From Laceyella sediminis (GTDB taxonomy: Bacteria > Bacillota > Bacilli > Thermoactinomycetales > Thermoactinomycetaceae): 64,000 bases of DNA. Of the stretch, positions 1-9,622 are shown in pieces. Each line of letters begins with the position of its first letter. Position 1 is the first letter of the stretch. A model generated the notes under the pieces. The model was given only the letters and a program-made list of their open reading frames with translations. It had not been told where the DNA came from and made no database searches. Position numbers and translations under genes: made by a program. The stretch covers positions 62,001-126,000 of the forward strand of contig NZ_PVTZ01000003.1 of NCBI RefSeq assembly GCF_003003125.1, written 5' to 3'.

Positions 1-579
1 CGAATAGCCCATGTCTTGGAACATTTGATCCAATTCGACCAATGAAAGTCCGACAACATTGAAATAACAGCCGTCGATCTTGTCGATCAGACATGCGCCC
101 AAGCCTTGGATTCCATATGCGCCCGCCTTGTCGAGCGGTTCTTTCGAATTCACGTACCACGAGATTTTTTCATCTGAGAGCGACCTCATCCACACATGGG
201 TCATGCGATGGCTGACACGTTCACGCACCACTTGGCCATCAGCCACTTCAACCAAGGCAATGCCCGTGTATACTTGATGCGCGCGGCCTTGGAGCCTGGA
301 AAGCATCTGAACCGCTTCCCGCTCATCCCGCGGTTTGCCCAAAATCTCACCGTCACAGACCACTATCGTATCCGCGCCGATGACAAGAGCGGCATCCAAC
401 TGCCGGGCCACATCCTTGGCTTTGCGGTGCGCCAATTCCTCAGCCACTGCGCTCGGAGGGCACGAAGGGTCAAACGTTTCATCGACCTGGCTCGTTTTCA
501 CCTCAAACGGAACGCCTAAGCCCGCAAGTAACTCTCGTCTCCGTGGAGAACCGGATGCCAAAACAATTTTCGGCCGCAT
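1..579 (-). CDS. maf: Maf family nucleotide pyrophosphatase (partial, 3' end outside window)
   Basis: House-cleaning nucleoside triphosphate pyrophosphatase of the Maf/YhdE family, which hydrolyses non-canonical or modified nucleotides in the cytoplasm. The N-terminus carries the family signature ASGSPRRRELL, then a GADTIV segment and SKEPLDKAGAYGIQG; these form the nucleotide pocket. The frame is open to base 1 (193 codons seen), so only the last residues are missing. ATG at 579 is preceded by an AAAGGTG-type ribosome binding site. It lies just after spoIIB, as in Bacillus subtilis, but two hairpins with U-tracts separate the two genes, so maf may be transcribed partly on its own. Assignment is secure. 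Confidence 0.93.
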   Translation of the reverse strand, partial: MRPKIVLASGSPRRRELLAGLGVPFEVKTSQVDETFDPSCPPSAVAEELAHRKAKDVARQLDAALVIGADTIVVCDGEILGKPRDEREAVQMLSRLQGRAHQVYTGIALVEVADGQVVRERVSHRMTHVWMRSLSDEKISWYVNSKEPLDKAGAYGIQGLGACLIDKIDGCYFNVVGLSLVELDQMFQDMGYS

Positions 580-610
580 ATCGCGTACACACCTTTCAGT
601 GATAAGTAAA

Positions 611-648
611 AAGTAAAAAAGAAGGATGTTCCTTTAAGGAGTGCATCC
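611..648 (-). terminator. Second hairpin terminator between spoIIB and maf
   Basis: Minus-strand stem GGATG/CATCC (624-648) with an inner TCCTT/AAGGA stem, followed by a broken U-rich tract (611-620). It lies directly after the first spoIIB terminator, so the two form a tandem stop ahead of maf. Confidence 0.5.
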
Positions 649-656
649 CGTCCACG

Positions 657-685
657 GAAAAAAGCACCTCTGCGATTAAGGTGCC
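657..685 (-). terminator. Rho-independent terminator after spoIIB
   Basis: Minus-strand stem GCACCT/AGGTGC (664-684) with a nine-base loop, followed by six or more U residues (657-663). It is placed 70 bases downstream of the spoIIB stop codon. Confidence 0.75.
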
Positions 686-753
686 TTCCAACCTTGGAAC
701 AATTTAAGTTTAGCAGATGAAGAACCGCCCAACAAGCGATGGTCAACGCTTTG

Positions 754-1977
754 TCAAAATTTGTTTTCCCCTCCTTCTGCCGCCGCTTTGGCCACCCGTT
801 CATAAGCCAATGCATATCGAACCAACCCTTCTTGAATCTGCCACAGCAACGCTTGATTAGGATGTTTGTCTGCCGTTTCCCCGCTTTGAATCGCCAAATC
901 CAAAGCGCTGAGGCATTGGTTGAGCGACGACCGTAACGCTGGCGGCAACCCCTTTTCCATCGCGTGAAAGTCGGAGAGCATCTGTTCATATTCTTTTTTC
1001 CAAGAGGATTGAAATGCGAATGCCGGCGTCTCCGTTTGGGGATTGCCCTGTATATTGACGATGGCGGCGTTCCCCAGCTGTTGGATCAGTTGGTTTCCAC
1101 GCACAAGCAAGCGGGCCAGCTGTTCCCGCTGGTTCCATTTCTCAGGCAATGTTCCGGTCATCTGCCATTCCTTTAAATACACTTCCACTTCTTTTTTTTG
1201 ATAAATAGCAGAAAGTTTCAACGCTTCATCCCTTGTCCAACCCATTCCCAGGAAGATGCGGTAAGGGGGATGATCAGACATCACCGCGGCTAGCCCTTGC
1301 GTGCGATATTCCTGCACTTTCTTTTGGGCATGCTGCTTGTTTTGAAAATTCCCCGCTTGCAACATCACGACCTTTAGCGCTGGAAGGGGGCTTTCCACTT
1401 CCTTGTCCTTAGCTTTGTTCCCTTTGGCGTCCGTGAGCGGCATCTCAGCCACCATATTGCTCTTGGGCAAGTGATCATCGATCGACCGGGCCGAATGAGA
1501 GGCGTTTTCCAAAAAGAAAATCCGCAATATGGAAAAGCCCATAATCAGTCCCACCACGATCGCGGCAGCGATCGACAGCAGGAGTTGTCCCAATTTCACG
1601 TTTGACGGGCGCATTTTCAACTGTCTTTGCACAAAGGGATTGTTGGGAGAGCTCCACTCGATTACTTGTTGCTTTTTATCGGCGCGCCCCAAGGTAAAAG
1701 AAGGCGTTTGTCGAATCGGCCCGGCGATTGCTTCCTGCGACGCCTGCCACCCCTCCTTCTCTTGCGGATAAGCGGTGGTGGAGACGGGCGCCGTTCTCAC
1801 TTTTTCCCATGTCACTTGTATACCTCGGGCATTGGCTTTTTCCTGCCGCTTCGAAATGGTGATCGCTTGCCCTGTTGGTTTATCCGCTTTGACAGAAGAC
1901 GTTTGGGATGGATGGGGTTGGATGGTCACTTTCATGCCAGACTGCTGGGAAGAAATTCTTGGTTTTGTGTTCTCCAT
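754..1977 (-). CDS. spoIIB: SpoIIB-like sporulation protein with C-terminal SPOR domain
   Basis: Probable stage II sporulation protein B, which helps septal peptidoglycan remodelling and engulfment at the sporulation septum. The 407-residue product has a polar, Gln/Ser/Thr-rich cytoplasmic N-terminus, one membrane segment near residues 130-155 (LLLSIAAAIVVGLIMGFSI) and a SPOR-like segment (VVMLQAGNFQNKQHAQKKV onwards) that should bind denuded glycan strands. ATG at 1977 was chosen over an upstream in-frame start because AAGGAGCGG lies nine bases before it and because the longer form would run into comC. The position between comC and maf matches Bacillus subtilis. The sequence of this family drifts quickly, so the name rests on architecture plus gene order. 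Confidence 0.8.
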   Translation of the reverse strand: MENTKPRISSQQSGMKVTIQPHPSQTSSVKADKPTGQAITISKRQEKANARGIQVTWEKVRTAPVSTTAYPQEKEGWQASQEAIAGPIRQTPSFTLGRADKKQQVIEWSSPNNPFVQRQLKMRPSNVKLGQLLLSIAAAIVVGLIMGFSILRIFFLENASHSARSIDDHLPKSNMVAEMPLTDAKGNKAKDKEVESPLPALKVVMLQAGNFQNKQHAQKKVQEYRTQGLAAVMSDHPPYRIFLGMGWTRDEALKLSAIYQKKEVEVYLKEWQMTGTLPEKWNQREQLARLLVRGNQLIQQLGNAAIVNIQGNPQTETPAFAFQSSWKKEYEQMLSDFHAMEKGLPPALRSSLNQCLSALDLAIQSGETADKHPNQALLWQIQEGLVRYALAYERVAKAAAEGGENKF

Positions 1978-2023
1978 CGCAATGATCCGCTCCTTCAAAA
2001 ATCTATTACTAGAGTTTATGAAT

Positions 2024-2767
2024 TCATAGAGAAGATAGAACCTGAATTTCCGGCCAATCAGCAAACCAGCTAAAACCAGCGCACCATCCATTCAACCAAT
2101 GACTGGCCGCGCCATCGAACAGCAGAGCAGTGATCATCCCTGCCGCCAAATGAGGAGCGTACGGCAACGGGGAACGGCCCGTCCACTGGCCGCAGGCGAG
2201 CGAGCGTCCGACCACCGTCAAAAAGGCACTCCAACTCGACAGCCACAAGGCGAAGAACAAATCCAATCCCAACAGCCAGACCGCCATCGCCAGCAACTTC
2301 ACATCTCCCATACCGATCCCTTTGGTCTTCCGCCATACGAGATAGCCGACACCGTAAATACCCAGTGCCGCCAAGCTGAGCCATCCAAACGAATCTGGAC
2401 GCTCAAACCAACTATGAATAGCAAAGAAGAGGCTCCCCCCCAAAGTGAGGGAATTGGGTATCAGCCAAGCCATCAAATCGGTCAGAACCACGGTGAACAA
2501 AATGGACAAAAATATGACCATGGCAAACTTGTCAGACAAAGAACGCGGCTGTTGCACCACCCACCAGACTAGACCTGCGTAAAACGCCATGATCCCCACC
2601 CGGGCATAGGCGAAAAACAATCGCTCCGCCGTCGGTCGCATCCGACGGTAAAACGCGCGCACCAGTGTATCCTCCCTCCTGCGTCGCAAAAAGCGCTCCG
2701 CACATTCCGGCAACCAATATGCTCCCATTCCCGCCGCTAACACCGCCAATCCTTCCCACTCAACCAT
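2024..2767 (-). CDS. comC: Prepilin peptidase (A24 family), ComC-like
   Basis: Polytopic membrane aspartyl protease that trims type IV prepilins or competence pseudopilins. The two catalytic aspartates are visible: D97 in LTDLMAWLIPN and D155 in the signature GMGDVKL. At least six hydrophobic segments are present across 247 residues, the usual size for ComC. The N-terminal part has none of the paired zinc-binding cysteines of typical bifunctional enzymes (only Cys22), so the N-methyltransferase half is probably degenerate. Its start overlaps the pilT 3' end by eight bases, so the two are probably translated together, and spoIIB follows 46 bases later. No pilin gene is in the window. Confidence 0.88.
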   Translation of the reverse strand: MVEWEGLAVLAAGMGAYWLPECAERFLRRRREDTLVRAFYRRMRPTAERLFFAYARVGIMAFYAGLVWWVVQQPRSLSDKFAMVIFLSILFTVVLTDLMAWLIPNSLTLGGSLFFAIHSWFERPDSFGWLSLAALGIYGVGYLVWRKTKGIGMGDVKLLAMAVWLLGLDLFFALWLSSWSAFLTVVGRSLACGQWTGRSPLPYAPHLAAGMITALLFDGAASHWLNGWCAGFSWFADWPEIQVLSSL

Positions 2768-3773
2768 GGGACAACAACCACTCTTCTTTCACCGCTGCAC
2801 GTTCCACTTCCTTGCTTTTCATCAGAGCCTGCACGGCCATGTCCATCGTTTGCATCCCCACTTGTTGACCCGCTTGCATAATAGAATCAATTTGATGAAT
2901 TTGTTCAGCCCGAATCAAGTGTTGCACCGCCCGGGTGTTTACGAGCACTTCAAACGCGGCGATCTGGTTGTTGTATCCATTGCCAGGAAATAAGCGCTGG
3001 GCGGCGATACCTAGCAAACTCATAGACAATTGCGTACGGATCAGGGTTTGCTCTTCGGCCGGAAACTGATGGATGATGCGTTGGATGGCTTGCGCAGCCC
3101 GAGCAGCGTGCATGGTGGCCATGACCAAACGCCCCGCTTCCGCCGCATACAGCGCCGCCCGAACCGCCTCTGGCTCCCTTAACTCCCCGATCATCAGCAC
3201 ATCGGGATCTTGCCGTAATGCCGCCTGAACACCCGATTGATAACTGTCCGTGTCCAGGCCAATCTGCCGCTGGATCACCAAGGATTGTTGGGAGCGGTGC
3301 GTATACTCAATCGGATCTTCCAACGTGATGATCAAGGAGGAGCTTGTCTGATTTTTCAGCTCCAACAGCGCGGCCAACGTCGTCGACTTGCCGCTACCCG
3401 TAGGGCCGGTGACCAGTAAAATCCCTTGCTTCTTTTGGCTTAAGCTGAGGAGCGCTTCCGGAAGGCGCAATTCCTCGGGGCTGGGAATGTCGCGCGGAAA
3501 CAAACGAATGGCCAACCCTACCCCCGTCTGAAGCCGATATGCGTGGACACGCAACCGAATTTCGTCAAACTGAAAGGCAAAATCCAATTCCCGGTCACGG
3601 ATCACCTTTTTATGCGCGGCCAAGAATGACCAAATCATTTTTCCTTCCACTTGTTCCTCTGCCAACAACTCCATCTTGCCCTGTATGCGCACCCGTGGAG
3701 GCTGTCCTTCCACCAAGTGAAGATCAGAAGCTTCATTTACGATGGCCAAGGATATCCAATCAGTGATTTGCAT
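2760..3773 (-). CDS. pilT: PilT-like type IV pilus retraction ATPase
   Basis: Secretion-type hexameric ATPase. The Walker A motif GPTGSGKST is near residue 123, the Walker B-like QDPDVLMIGE near residue 187, and a His box MHAARAAQAIQRI follows. The C-terminal part reads AVQHLI then GMQTMD, close to the AIRNLI and GMQTMD segments of PilT rather than ComGA. The 337-residue product starts at ATG 3773, eight bases after GGAGG; the upstream in-frame ATG has no ribosome binding site. It is first in a pilT-comC-spoIIB string. No pilB, pilC or pilin gene accompanies it here, so its partner machinery is elsewhere or absent. It could also serve DNA uptake. Confidence 0.85.
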   Translation of the reverse strand: MQITDWISLAIVNEASDLHLVEGQPPRVRIQGKMELLAEEQVEGKMIWSFLAAHKKVIRDRELDFAFQFDEIRLRVHAYRLQTGVGLAIRLFPRDIPSPEELRLPEALLSLSQKKQGILLVTGPTGSGKSTTLAALLELKNQTSSSLIITLEDPIEYTHRSQQSLVIQRQIGLDTDSYQSGVQAALRQDPDVLMIGELREPEAVRAALYAAEAGRLVMATMHAARAAQAIQRIIHQFPAEEQTLIRTQLSMSLLGIAAQRLFPGNGYNNQIAAFEVLVNTRAVQHLIRAEQIHQIDSIMQAGQQVGMQTMDMAVQALMKSKEVERAAVKEEWLLSHG

Positions 3774-3944
3774 GTCTAGCTCCTCCCATGTTCCATTTAT
3801 AACCAATTTCCATTGTAAGGAAAAAACAGCCAAAGAAACGTGTCTATATCAAGAAAATTTGGGCAACATCGATGTTCCCCTTGCCGGACGCGGCGTAATC
3901 GAGTAGATTAACATAAGAATCCATCCAGCTAAAGGAGCGGACTT

Positions 3945-4670
3945 ATGCTAACTGTTCATGAATTGACTGGCGGCTATTCGCGGGTGCAACCCGTCATCCA
4001 TGACTTGTCTTTTGATGTGAAACCGGGTGAAATGGTCGGCTTGATCGGTTTAAACGGAGCCGGTAAAAGCACGACGATCAAACATATCCTCGGCCTGATG
4101 ACCCCAGTTGCCGGGAAAGTCACCCTCCATGGGAAAACATTGCAGGATGATCCCATTGCATTCCGCTCACAAATCGCCTACATACCGGAAACCCCACAAT
4201 TTTATGAAGAACTTACCTTATGGGAGCATCTGGAGTTGACGATCCGCGCATATCGATTGGACGAAGCTGAAGCTAGCCGGCGTGCCCACGACTTGTTGGA
4301 ACAATTCCGTATGGGTAAAGCCAAGCATTGGTTCCCTCACACGTTCTCCAAAGGCATGCAACAAAAAATCATGATCTTATGCGCTTTTCTCGCACAACCT
4401 GCCCTGCTGATCGTCGATGAACCTTTCGTCGGCCTCGACCCACTGGCCATCCAGACGTTACTCGATCTGTTGCAGGAAGGTAAACAGCAGGGGATGGGCA
4501 TCCTGATATCGACTCATATCTTGGACATGGCAGAAAAATACTGCAACCGCTTCATCCTTCTGCATGATGGGCGCATTCGGCTAAAAGGGGATTTGCCAGC
4601 GATGCAACATACGCTCAACAAGCCCGGAGCCAGCTTGGAACAGCTGTTCATTCAGGTCGTGAAAGGGTGA
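3945..4670 (+). CDS. ecsA: ABC transporter ATP-binding protein EcsA-like
   Basis: Cytoplasmic ATPase of an Ecs-type ABC transporter, linked in Bacillus to regulated intramembrane proteolysis, secretion and competence. The 241-residue protein has Walker A GLNGAGKSTT, a signature region FSKGMQQKIMI, Walker B LLIVDEPFVGLD and the switch His in ISTHIL. The AAAGGAG ribosome binding site lies seven bases before the ATG. Its stop overlaps the next gene by four bases, so the ATPase and membrane subunit are made together. The pair is transcribed divergently from pilT out of a 171-base region. Confidence 0.85.
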   Translation: MLTVHELTGGYSRVQPVIHDLSFDVKPGEMVGLIGLNGAGKSTTIKHILGLMTPVAGKVTLHGKTLQDDPIAFRSQIAYIPETPQFYEELTLWEHLELTIRAYRLDEAEASRRAHDLLEQFRMGKAKHWFPHTFSKGMQQKIMILCAFLAQPALLIVDEPFVGLDPLAIQTLLDLLQEGKQQGMGILISTHILDMAEKYCNRFILLHDGRIRLKGDLPAMQHTLNKPGASLEQLFIQVVKG

Positions 4671-5875
4671 ATCGCTTGGAAACCTCCACTCTATTTTGGA
4701 GCCGCATGCGCAGTTCTTGGACAAAGGCATTGCGGCTGATCCGCATCATCGCAGGCGGGGGAGGCACCCCGATCATCTTGGGAATCACCATCATCGCTTT
4801 CTCATTCGGATATAACCAATTGCTGGCTTGGTTGCCTGAATCGTTTCCGTTGGCACCCGTTTTGGCCGTCATGATCGGTCTTTTCCTGACCCACCACCGC
4901 ATCCGAACCTGGATTAAGCCGACTGACGCGGTGTTTCTGTTGCCCTTGGAACCTCATATGGGAAGATATTTCCGGGCGAGCTTGCTCTACACCGGCGCGG
5001 TGAAGCTCCTCCATTTGGGAGTGATCATGAGCATTTTGTATCCGTTATACCGCGCCAACCTAGGCACACTGGGAACCTATGTCGTTACTTGCTTTCTCTT
5101 GGCGGGAGTCCTTCTTCTCAATCTTGTGCAGGAATGGCAGGCGACGAGACTGACCGTCAACTCTGACGCCGGCGACTTGCGCTTATGGAAAATTTGCCGT
5201 TTTGGTTTGAACCTTCTGTTGGCCTACGACGCACTGGCATCCGAATGGTGGTTTGTGCTCTTGCCTCTCACCGCGCTGGCCATCTGGTGCTGGCAAGGGT
5301 TTCGCCTGATCCCACAAGCCCCCTATCCCTGGCAGCGTTTAAGTCGACTGGAGCAAGAAACCTTGGCCCGATATTACACCGTCGCCAATTGGTTCGTGGA
5401 TATGCCCCGCTACAAACGCCCATTGCGCCAACGAAAATGGTTAATCCGCCTCGTCAACCGCTTGATCCGCGACGATGCAGTTTACCCTTACCTCTATTGG
5501 CGCACATTGGTGAGGCAGAGCGATCTGTTGGCGATGTTTGCCCGCCTCTTGGCATGGGTAATCCTGCTCTCTTTCTGCGTGCCCCATCCGTGGGTCATCA
5601 CCCTGCTCACTCTCTTGGGCAACTGGATGTTTACTGTACAATTGCGGAACATTGAACATGCAGCGCATTACCCGGTCTTGTTTAAGCTCATGCCCCGACC
5701 AGCATCTGAGCGGTCACAAGCACTTCAGCAAATCGCACGGCTGTTATCAACCGCGTTTGCGTCGCTCATCGCACTGGTCGGCCTTTTGGTCGGTTGGCTG
5801 GACGGTAAGGGATTGGTCATCTATCTGATAATCAACGGCGCGGCGATTCTCTTCTTTAGCCGCACCAAAAGATAA
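4667..5875 (+). CDS. ecsB: EcsB-type ABC transporter membrane subunit
   Basis: Membrane partner of the preceding ATPase. The 402-residue product contains about eight to ten hydrophobic segments and matches the length and character of EcsB (N-terminal SWTKALRLIRIIAGG, then HHRIRTWIKPTDAVFLLPLE). The annotated start is GTG at 4667 in a GTGA overlap with ecsA. An alternative is ATG at 4706, which has GGAG just upstream; the sequence does not settle this. The substrate is unknown for the family. Two tandem hairpins follow the gene. Confidence 0.82.
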   Translation: MNRLETSTLFWSRMRSSWTKALRLIRIIAGGGGTPIILGITIIAFSFGYNQLLAWLPESFPLAPVLAVMIGLFLTHHRIRTWIKPTDAVFLLPLEPHMGRYFRASLLYTGAVKLLHLGVIMSILYPLYRANLGTLGTYVVTCFLLAGVLLLNLVQEWQATRLTVNSDAGDLRLWKICRFGLNLLLAYDALASEWWFVLLPLTALAIWCWQGFRLIPQAPYPWQRLSRLEQETLARYYTVANWFVDMPRYKRPLRQRKWLIRLVNRLIRDDAVYPYLYWRTLVRQSDLLAMFARLLAWVILLSFCVPHPWVITLLTLLGNWMFTVQLRNIEHAAHYPVLFKLMPRPASERSQALQQIARLLSTAFASLIALVGLLVGWLDGKGLVIYLIINGAAILFFSRTKR

Positions 5876-5959
5876 AAGACGGGAGCGGCTACTGGCCAAT
5901 CCCGTCTTTCTCATGTCAAACGATGAAAAACGACTCCGCAACAACGGAGTCGTTTTTTT
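5876..5959 (+). terminator. Tandem terminators after ecsB; second one bidirectional with sco
   Basis: First hairpin AAGACGGGA/TCCCGTCTT (5876-5908). Second hairpin CGACTCCG/CGGAGTCG (5931-5952) is flanked by A5 on one side and T7 on the other, so it can stop transcription from both the plus-strand ecs genes and the minus-strand sco gene. Confidence 0.85.
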
Positions 5960-6612
5960 CACTTCCCTTTACTCAGAGATGCAACATCTTTAGCAATTTG
6001 CGCCGCATCAGGTTGTAGGCCGTTATAGAATCGAACCACTTTTCCAGTTCCGTCAATCAGGTAAAACTGCGTAGGATGGGTGACTAACAGCGGAACGTCA
6101 GGGGAAGTTCCTTTTTGATGCGCGATTTGCGCCTTGAAAGTATCTTTTGTCACCTTGGTTATTTCTTCTAACGAATAACCTGTTAAGAGATGCCAATTGC
6201 TAAAGTCAGCACCATGTTTCTCCGCATAGGCCTTCAACACTTCTGGTTTGTCATACTCGGGATCCACGCTAAAGGAGACCAATTCCACCTGTACGCCAGC
6301 CTTTTTCAGCTCCTGTTGTACCTTGGCCATGTTGGCCGTCATCGGCGGACACACATTGGGGCAACGGGTAAAAATAAAATCAGCCAACCAGAATTTCCCT
6401 TGCAAATCCTTCAGCCCAAATGGCTTGCCCTCTTGGTTGGTGTACGTAAAATCGGGGACACGCCAATTGAGAGCGGATACATCATTATTGTTAGCGGACG
6501 CATCTTGGTTTTGGCCCGAGTCAGGAGACTCCGTCTTAGTTGGAGCACAACCAGCTACCAGCAAAAAAGCACACAAGATCAGGGAAAGTCGTCTGAATGT
6601 GAATAAATTCAC
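5959..6612 (-). CDS. SCO1/SenC/PrrC family copper-binding lipoprotein
   Basis: Extracytoplasmic thioredoxin-fold lipoprotein that delivers copper to the CuA centre of cytochrome c oxidase (YpmQ/BsSco type in Bacillus). The 217-residue product starts with a lipoprotein signal (LILCAFLLVAGC, lipobox cysteine near residue 22), then a Ser/Asn-rich linker. It carries the copper ligands CPNVC in the sequence FTRCPNVCPPM and the conserved His in VTHPTQFYLID. The start is GTG at 6612 with AGGAGAT nine bases before. It stands alone, convergent with ecsB. No oxidase genes are in the window. Confidence 0.9.
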   Translation of the reverse strand: MNLFTFRRLSLILCAFLLVAGCAPTKTESPDSGQNQDASANNNDVSALNWRVPDFTYTNQEGKPFGLKDLQGKFWLADFIFTRCPNVCPPMTANMAKVQQELKKAGVQVELVSFSVDPEYDKPEVLKAYAEKHGADFSNWHLLTGYSLEEITKVTKDTFKAQIAHQKGTSPDVPLLVTHPTQFYLIDGTGKVVRFYNGLQPDAAQIAKDVASLSKGK

Positions 6613-6724
6613 AAAAAGTCATCTCCTATCTGCATCACATCGCGATGGATGCTTCTTAGTTCAACGTTTGGCAAGCAGCGCCGTCAAACGCCGCACAATC
6701 TTACTATAGCGCGATTAAACGCAA

Positions 6725-6756
6725 CAGGGCAACCCGCATTTAAGCGGATCGCCCTG
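6725..6756 (-). terminator. Hairpin downstream of murC
   Basis: Near-perfect stem CAGGGC...GCCCTG extended by GATCCGC/GCGGGTT. A weak U-content follows on the minus strand. Probable terminator or 3' processing signal for the folC-murC transcript. Confidence 0.5.
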
Positions 6757-6793
6757 AAAGGGAATCAGGCAAAGCGTATGGATAAGTGCAAAT

Positions 6794-8185
6794 TCATCTT
6801 TTCACGGTCCGCTTCTCCAACTCAGGCACCAAACCGTGCGAAACGCGCCAGATGTCTCCCGCGCCCATGGTCAATACGAGGTCGCCCGGCCGGACGTGAT
6901 CTAAAAGATAGGCGATCACATTTTCTTTGGTATCAATGAAGCGGGTGTTGGGGTTGCTATTCTTTGTGATCAATTCGGCCAAGCGCTCGGCAGACACGCC
7001 CGGAATCGGTTGTTCACCGGCCGGGGCGTACAAGGTATTGATAATAACCTCGTCGGCCAAGGCAAACGCCCGGCTGAATTCATCCATCAACAGATGCGTG
7101 CGAGAGTAACGTTGCGGTTGGAACACCACGATCATCCGCCGCCCCAGCGCTTTAGCACCTTTCAAGGTCGCTTCGATTTCAGTCGGATGGTGGGCATAGT
7201 CATCGACAACCACAATGTCGTCCACTTCGCCAATTACTTGGAAGCGGCGTTTGGCCCCTTGAAATTGATACAGGGCAGCTGCCGCGCGTTCAAATGGCAC
7301 GCCCACTTCCAAACAAGCGATGATGGCCGCCAAGGCGTTGGCTACGTTGTGGCGCCCCGGAATCCGCAGGGATACATCTCCCAGCTCCTGGCCATTTTTA
7401 ACCACCGTAAACGTCATTTCGCGCTCTTGTTCGCGGATGTTGGTCGCCATATAGTCGGCTGGATGATCCAACGCATACGTGATGTAACGGCCGCGCACTT
7501 CTGGAGCAATGGCTCGGACATATGCGTCATCCCAGCACAAAATCGCCGCTCCCTCTGGGCGAACCTGGCTGGCAAATACGCGATACGCTTGTTTTAGCTT
7601 TTCGAAGTCACCTTCATAATTCTCCAAATGGTCGGGCTCAATATTGGTTACCACCGCCAAGTAGGGGAAGTATTCCAAGAAAGAGCCGTCGCTCTCGTCG
7701 GCCTCGGCCACCACATAATCGCTTTGCCCCGCTTTGGCGTTGCCTTTTAAGCTGACGATTTCCCCGCCGATGATGTATGTTGGATCGACATCGCACAATT
7801 CCAACGTTTGCGCAATCATGGAAGACGTCGTTGTTTTGCCGTGTGCGCCAGCAACAGCGATCCCTTTCTTGTCGTTTAACAAACGGGCCAGCATTTGCGA
7901 GCGGTGCAACACTTCAATCCCCTGCTCTTGGGCTGCGATGCGCTCCACATTGTTTTCCGAAATGCTTGTGGAGAATACGACCATATCCGCTCCGTTGACA
8001 TTGTCGGCATGATGGCCGATGGTCACCTTAGCGCCGCGTTCAATCAGCTTTTGCACCAATGCGTTTTCCGCGACATCAGACCCGGACACTTCATACCCCA
8101 AGTCCAGCAACACACGCGCGATCGCGCTCATCCCATATCCACCAATTCCAACGAAATGCACTCTTTTCTTATCCAACAGAATCAC
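6794..8185 (-). CDS. murC: UDP-N-acetylmuramate--L-alanine ligase
   Basis: Cytoplasmic Mur ligase that adds L-Ala to UDP-MurNAc, the first amino acid of the peptidoglycan stem peptide. The 463-residue protein has the N-terminal dinucleotide-like [15 protein letters not shown], the ATP loop [11 protein letters not shown] near residue 112 and the [10 protein letters not shown] segment near 330, all MurC hallmarks. The start is GTG at 8185. It follows folC by 17 bases, so they likely share a transcript; in Bacillus subtilis murC is elsewhere, so this pairing is a local rearrangement. Confidence 0.95.
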   Translation of the reverse strand: MILLDKKRVHFVGIGGYGMSAIARVLLDLGYEVSGSDVAENALVQKLIERGAKVTIGHHADNVNGADMVVFSTSISENNVERIAAQEQGIEVLHRSQMLARLLNDKKGIAVAGAHGKTTTSSMIAQTLELCDVDPTYIIGGEIVSLKGNAKAGQSDYVVAEADESDGSFLEYFPYLAVVTNIEPDHLENYEGDFEKLKQAYRVFASQVRPEGAAILCWDDAYVRAIAPEVRGRYITYALDHPADYMATNIREQEREMTFTVVKNGQELGDVSLRIPGRHNVANALAAIIACLEVGVPFERAAAALYQFQGAKRRFQVIGEVDDIVVVDDYAHHPTEIEATLKGAKALGRRMIVVFQPQRYSRTHLLMDEFSRAFALADEVIINTLYAPAGEQPIPGVSAERLAELITKNSNPNTRFIDTKENVIAYLLDHVRPGDLVLTMGAGDIWRVSHGLVPELEKRTVKR

Positions 8186-8202
8186 CAGCCTTTTTTAATA
8201 CC

Positions 8203-9540
8203 TTATTCGTCTTTTGCTTGTATCAGTAATGAGCGGGCTTCAGATACGAGATAGAGAGAACCAGCGATCACACCCAGATCGCGTTCACCCAACTCAGCCC
8301 GTAACAACGCCAGCGCCTTTTGCACAGAGGATGCACTTGACACCGACGCGGACGGATGCAGACGCCGTGCCACTTCGGCCAATTCGCGTCCCGTCATGGA
8401 GCGCGGTTGATCAGCCACTTGCGTGGTGATCACATGGTCGGCCACGTCCAACAAGGGTGCCAACATATCCTCCACCCGTTTGTCATTCATCATCGCCAAG
8501 ATCAACACAAGGCGATCATAAGTATAGTGGTCACGAAGTGCGTTGACCAATGAGTGAACCCCGTCGACGTTGTGTGCACCATCCAATAAGATGCGCGGAT
8601 ATTCACTCACTTGTTCCAACCGGCCCGGCCAATGAACAGAAGCCAAACCGCGTTGAATATGTTCATCTTCAATTACCGTGGCATAGGCTTGGCGCAACAC
8701 ATCCAGCGTCATCAAGGCTGTGCCTGCGTTTTTCAGCTGGTGTTCCCCCATTAGGGACACATTGGCCGAAAGCCGACGATAAACATTGGAAAAAGTAAAC
8801 GCTTGTCCTGTCTCCGCCGTCTGTTCTGCTGGCTCTATCCGATAATCGCGGCCCACTTGGTAAACCTTGCAGTTTTTCAATTGTGCCGCTTCATGAATCA
8901 CAGCTTGCACTTCCGCCCGTCCCGCACCGCACACGACAGGTACCCCCGCCTTGATGATGCCCGCTTTTTCCTGCGCGATGTCCGCGAGGGATTCCCCCAA
9001 CCACGCTTGGTGATCCAAACCAACCTCGGTGATCACCGAAACCAGCGGATAGCAGACATTGGTGGAATCGAGGCGGCCGCCAAGGCCGGTTTCCCACACC
9101 ACAAACCAAGGAACGGCATCCTTAGCAAAGTATAAAATCGCCACAAGCGTCCAAAATTCAAACGGAGTGAGCGGGCCAGGCCCTTCCGTTCTAATCTCTT
9201 CCGCCAATGGACGCAACTGATTGGACCAATGCACGAACGCCTCATCGGAGATCGGGTTCCCATCCACTTGAATCCGTTCGCGCCATGAAAGGATATAGGG
9301 GGAAACAAACAAACCAGTCGAATATCCCGCTTCCTTAATCACCGATGCAATCATCGCCGCAGTCGACCCTTTGCCATTCGTGCCAGCGATATGAATAAAT
9401 TTGCATCTTCTCTCTGGATGGCCCAGCCGCTCAAGCACCCACTCCATCCGCTCTAAACCGGGCTGGATCGCTTGCGCACAAGTTTGTTCCATCCAGTCGA
9501 ACACATCACTTGGTACAGCAAATGAAGTCATTCGATCCAT
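8203..9540 (-). CDS. folC: Folylpolyglutamate synthase / dihydrofolate synthase
   Basis: Mur-ligase-fold enzyme that joins glutamate to dihydropteroate or extends the folate polyglutamate tail. The 445-residue product has the ATP loop AGTNGKGSTAAM near residue 51, the SPYIL...ERI folate-binding segment, and DGAHNVDGV near residue 318. The ATG at 9540 has AAGAAGG upstream; a second in-frame ATG lies three codons later. It is downstream of valS with a strong hairpin between them, as in Bacillus subtilis (valS-folC). Confidence 0.94.
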   Translation of the reverse strand: MDRMTSFAVPSDVFDWMEQTCAQAIQPGLERMEWVLERLGHPERRCKFIHIAGTNGKGSTAAMIASVIKEAGYSTGLFVSPYILSWRERIQVDGNPISDEAFVHWSNQLRPLAEEIRTEGPGPLTPFEFWTLVAILYFAKDAVPWFVVWETGLGGRLDSTNVCYPLVSVITEVGLDHQAWLGESLADIAQEKAGIIKAGVPVVCGAGRAEVQAVIHEAAQLKNCKVYQVGRDYRIEPAEQTAETGQAFTFSNVYRRLSANVSLMGEHQLKNAGTALMTLDVLRQAYATVIEDEHIQRGLASVHWPGRLEQVSEYPRILLDGAHNVDGVHSLVNALRDHYTYDRLVLILAMMNDKRVEDMLAPLLDVADHVITTQVADQPRSMTGRELAEVARRLHPSASVSSASSVQKALALLRAELGERDLGVIAGSLYLVSEARSLLIQAKDE

Positions 9541-9622
9541 GACCTTCTTCCCCTTCGTTAAACAATAAAAAAACTACCTCTGTACATTTTGCATTTAAAA
9601 GGACGCTCCGTCAACAATACGG

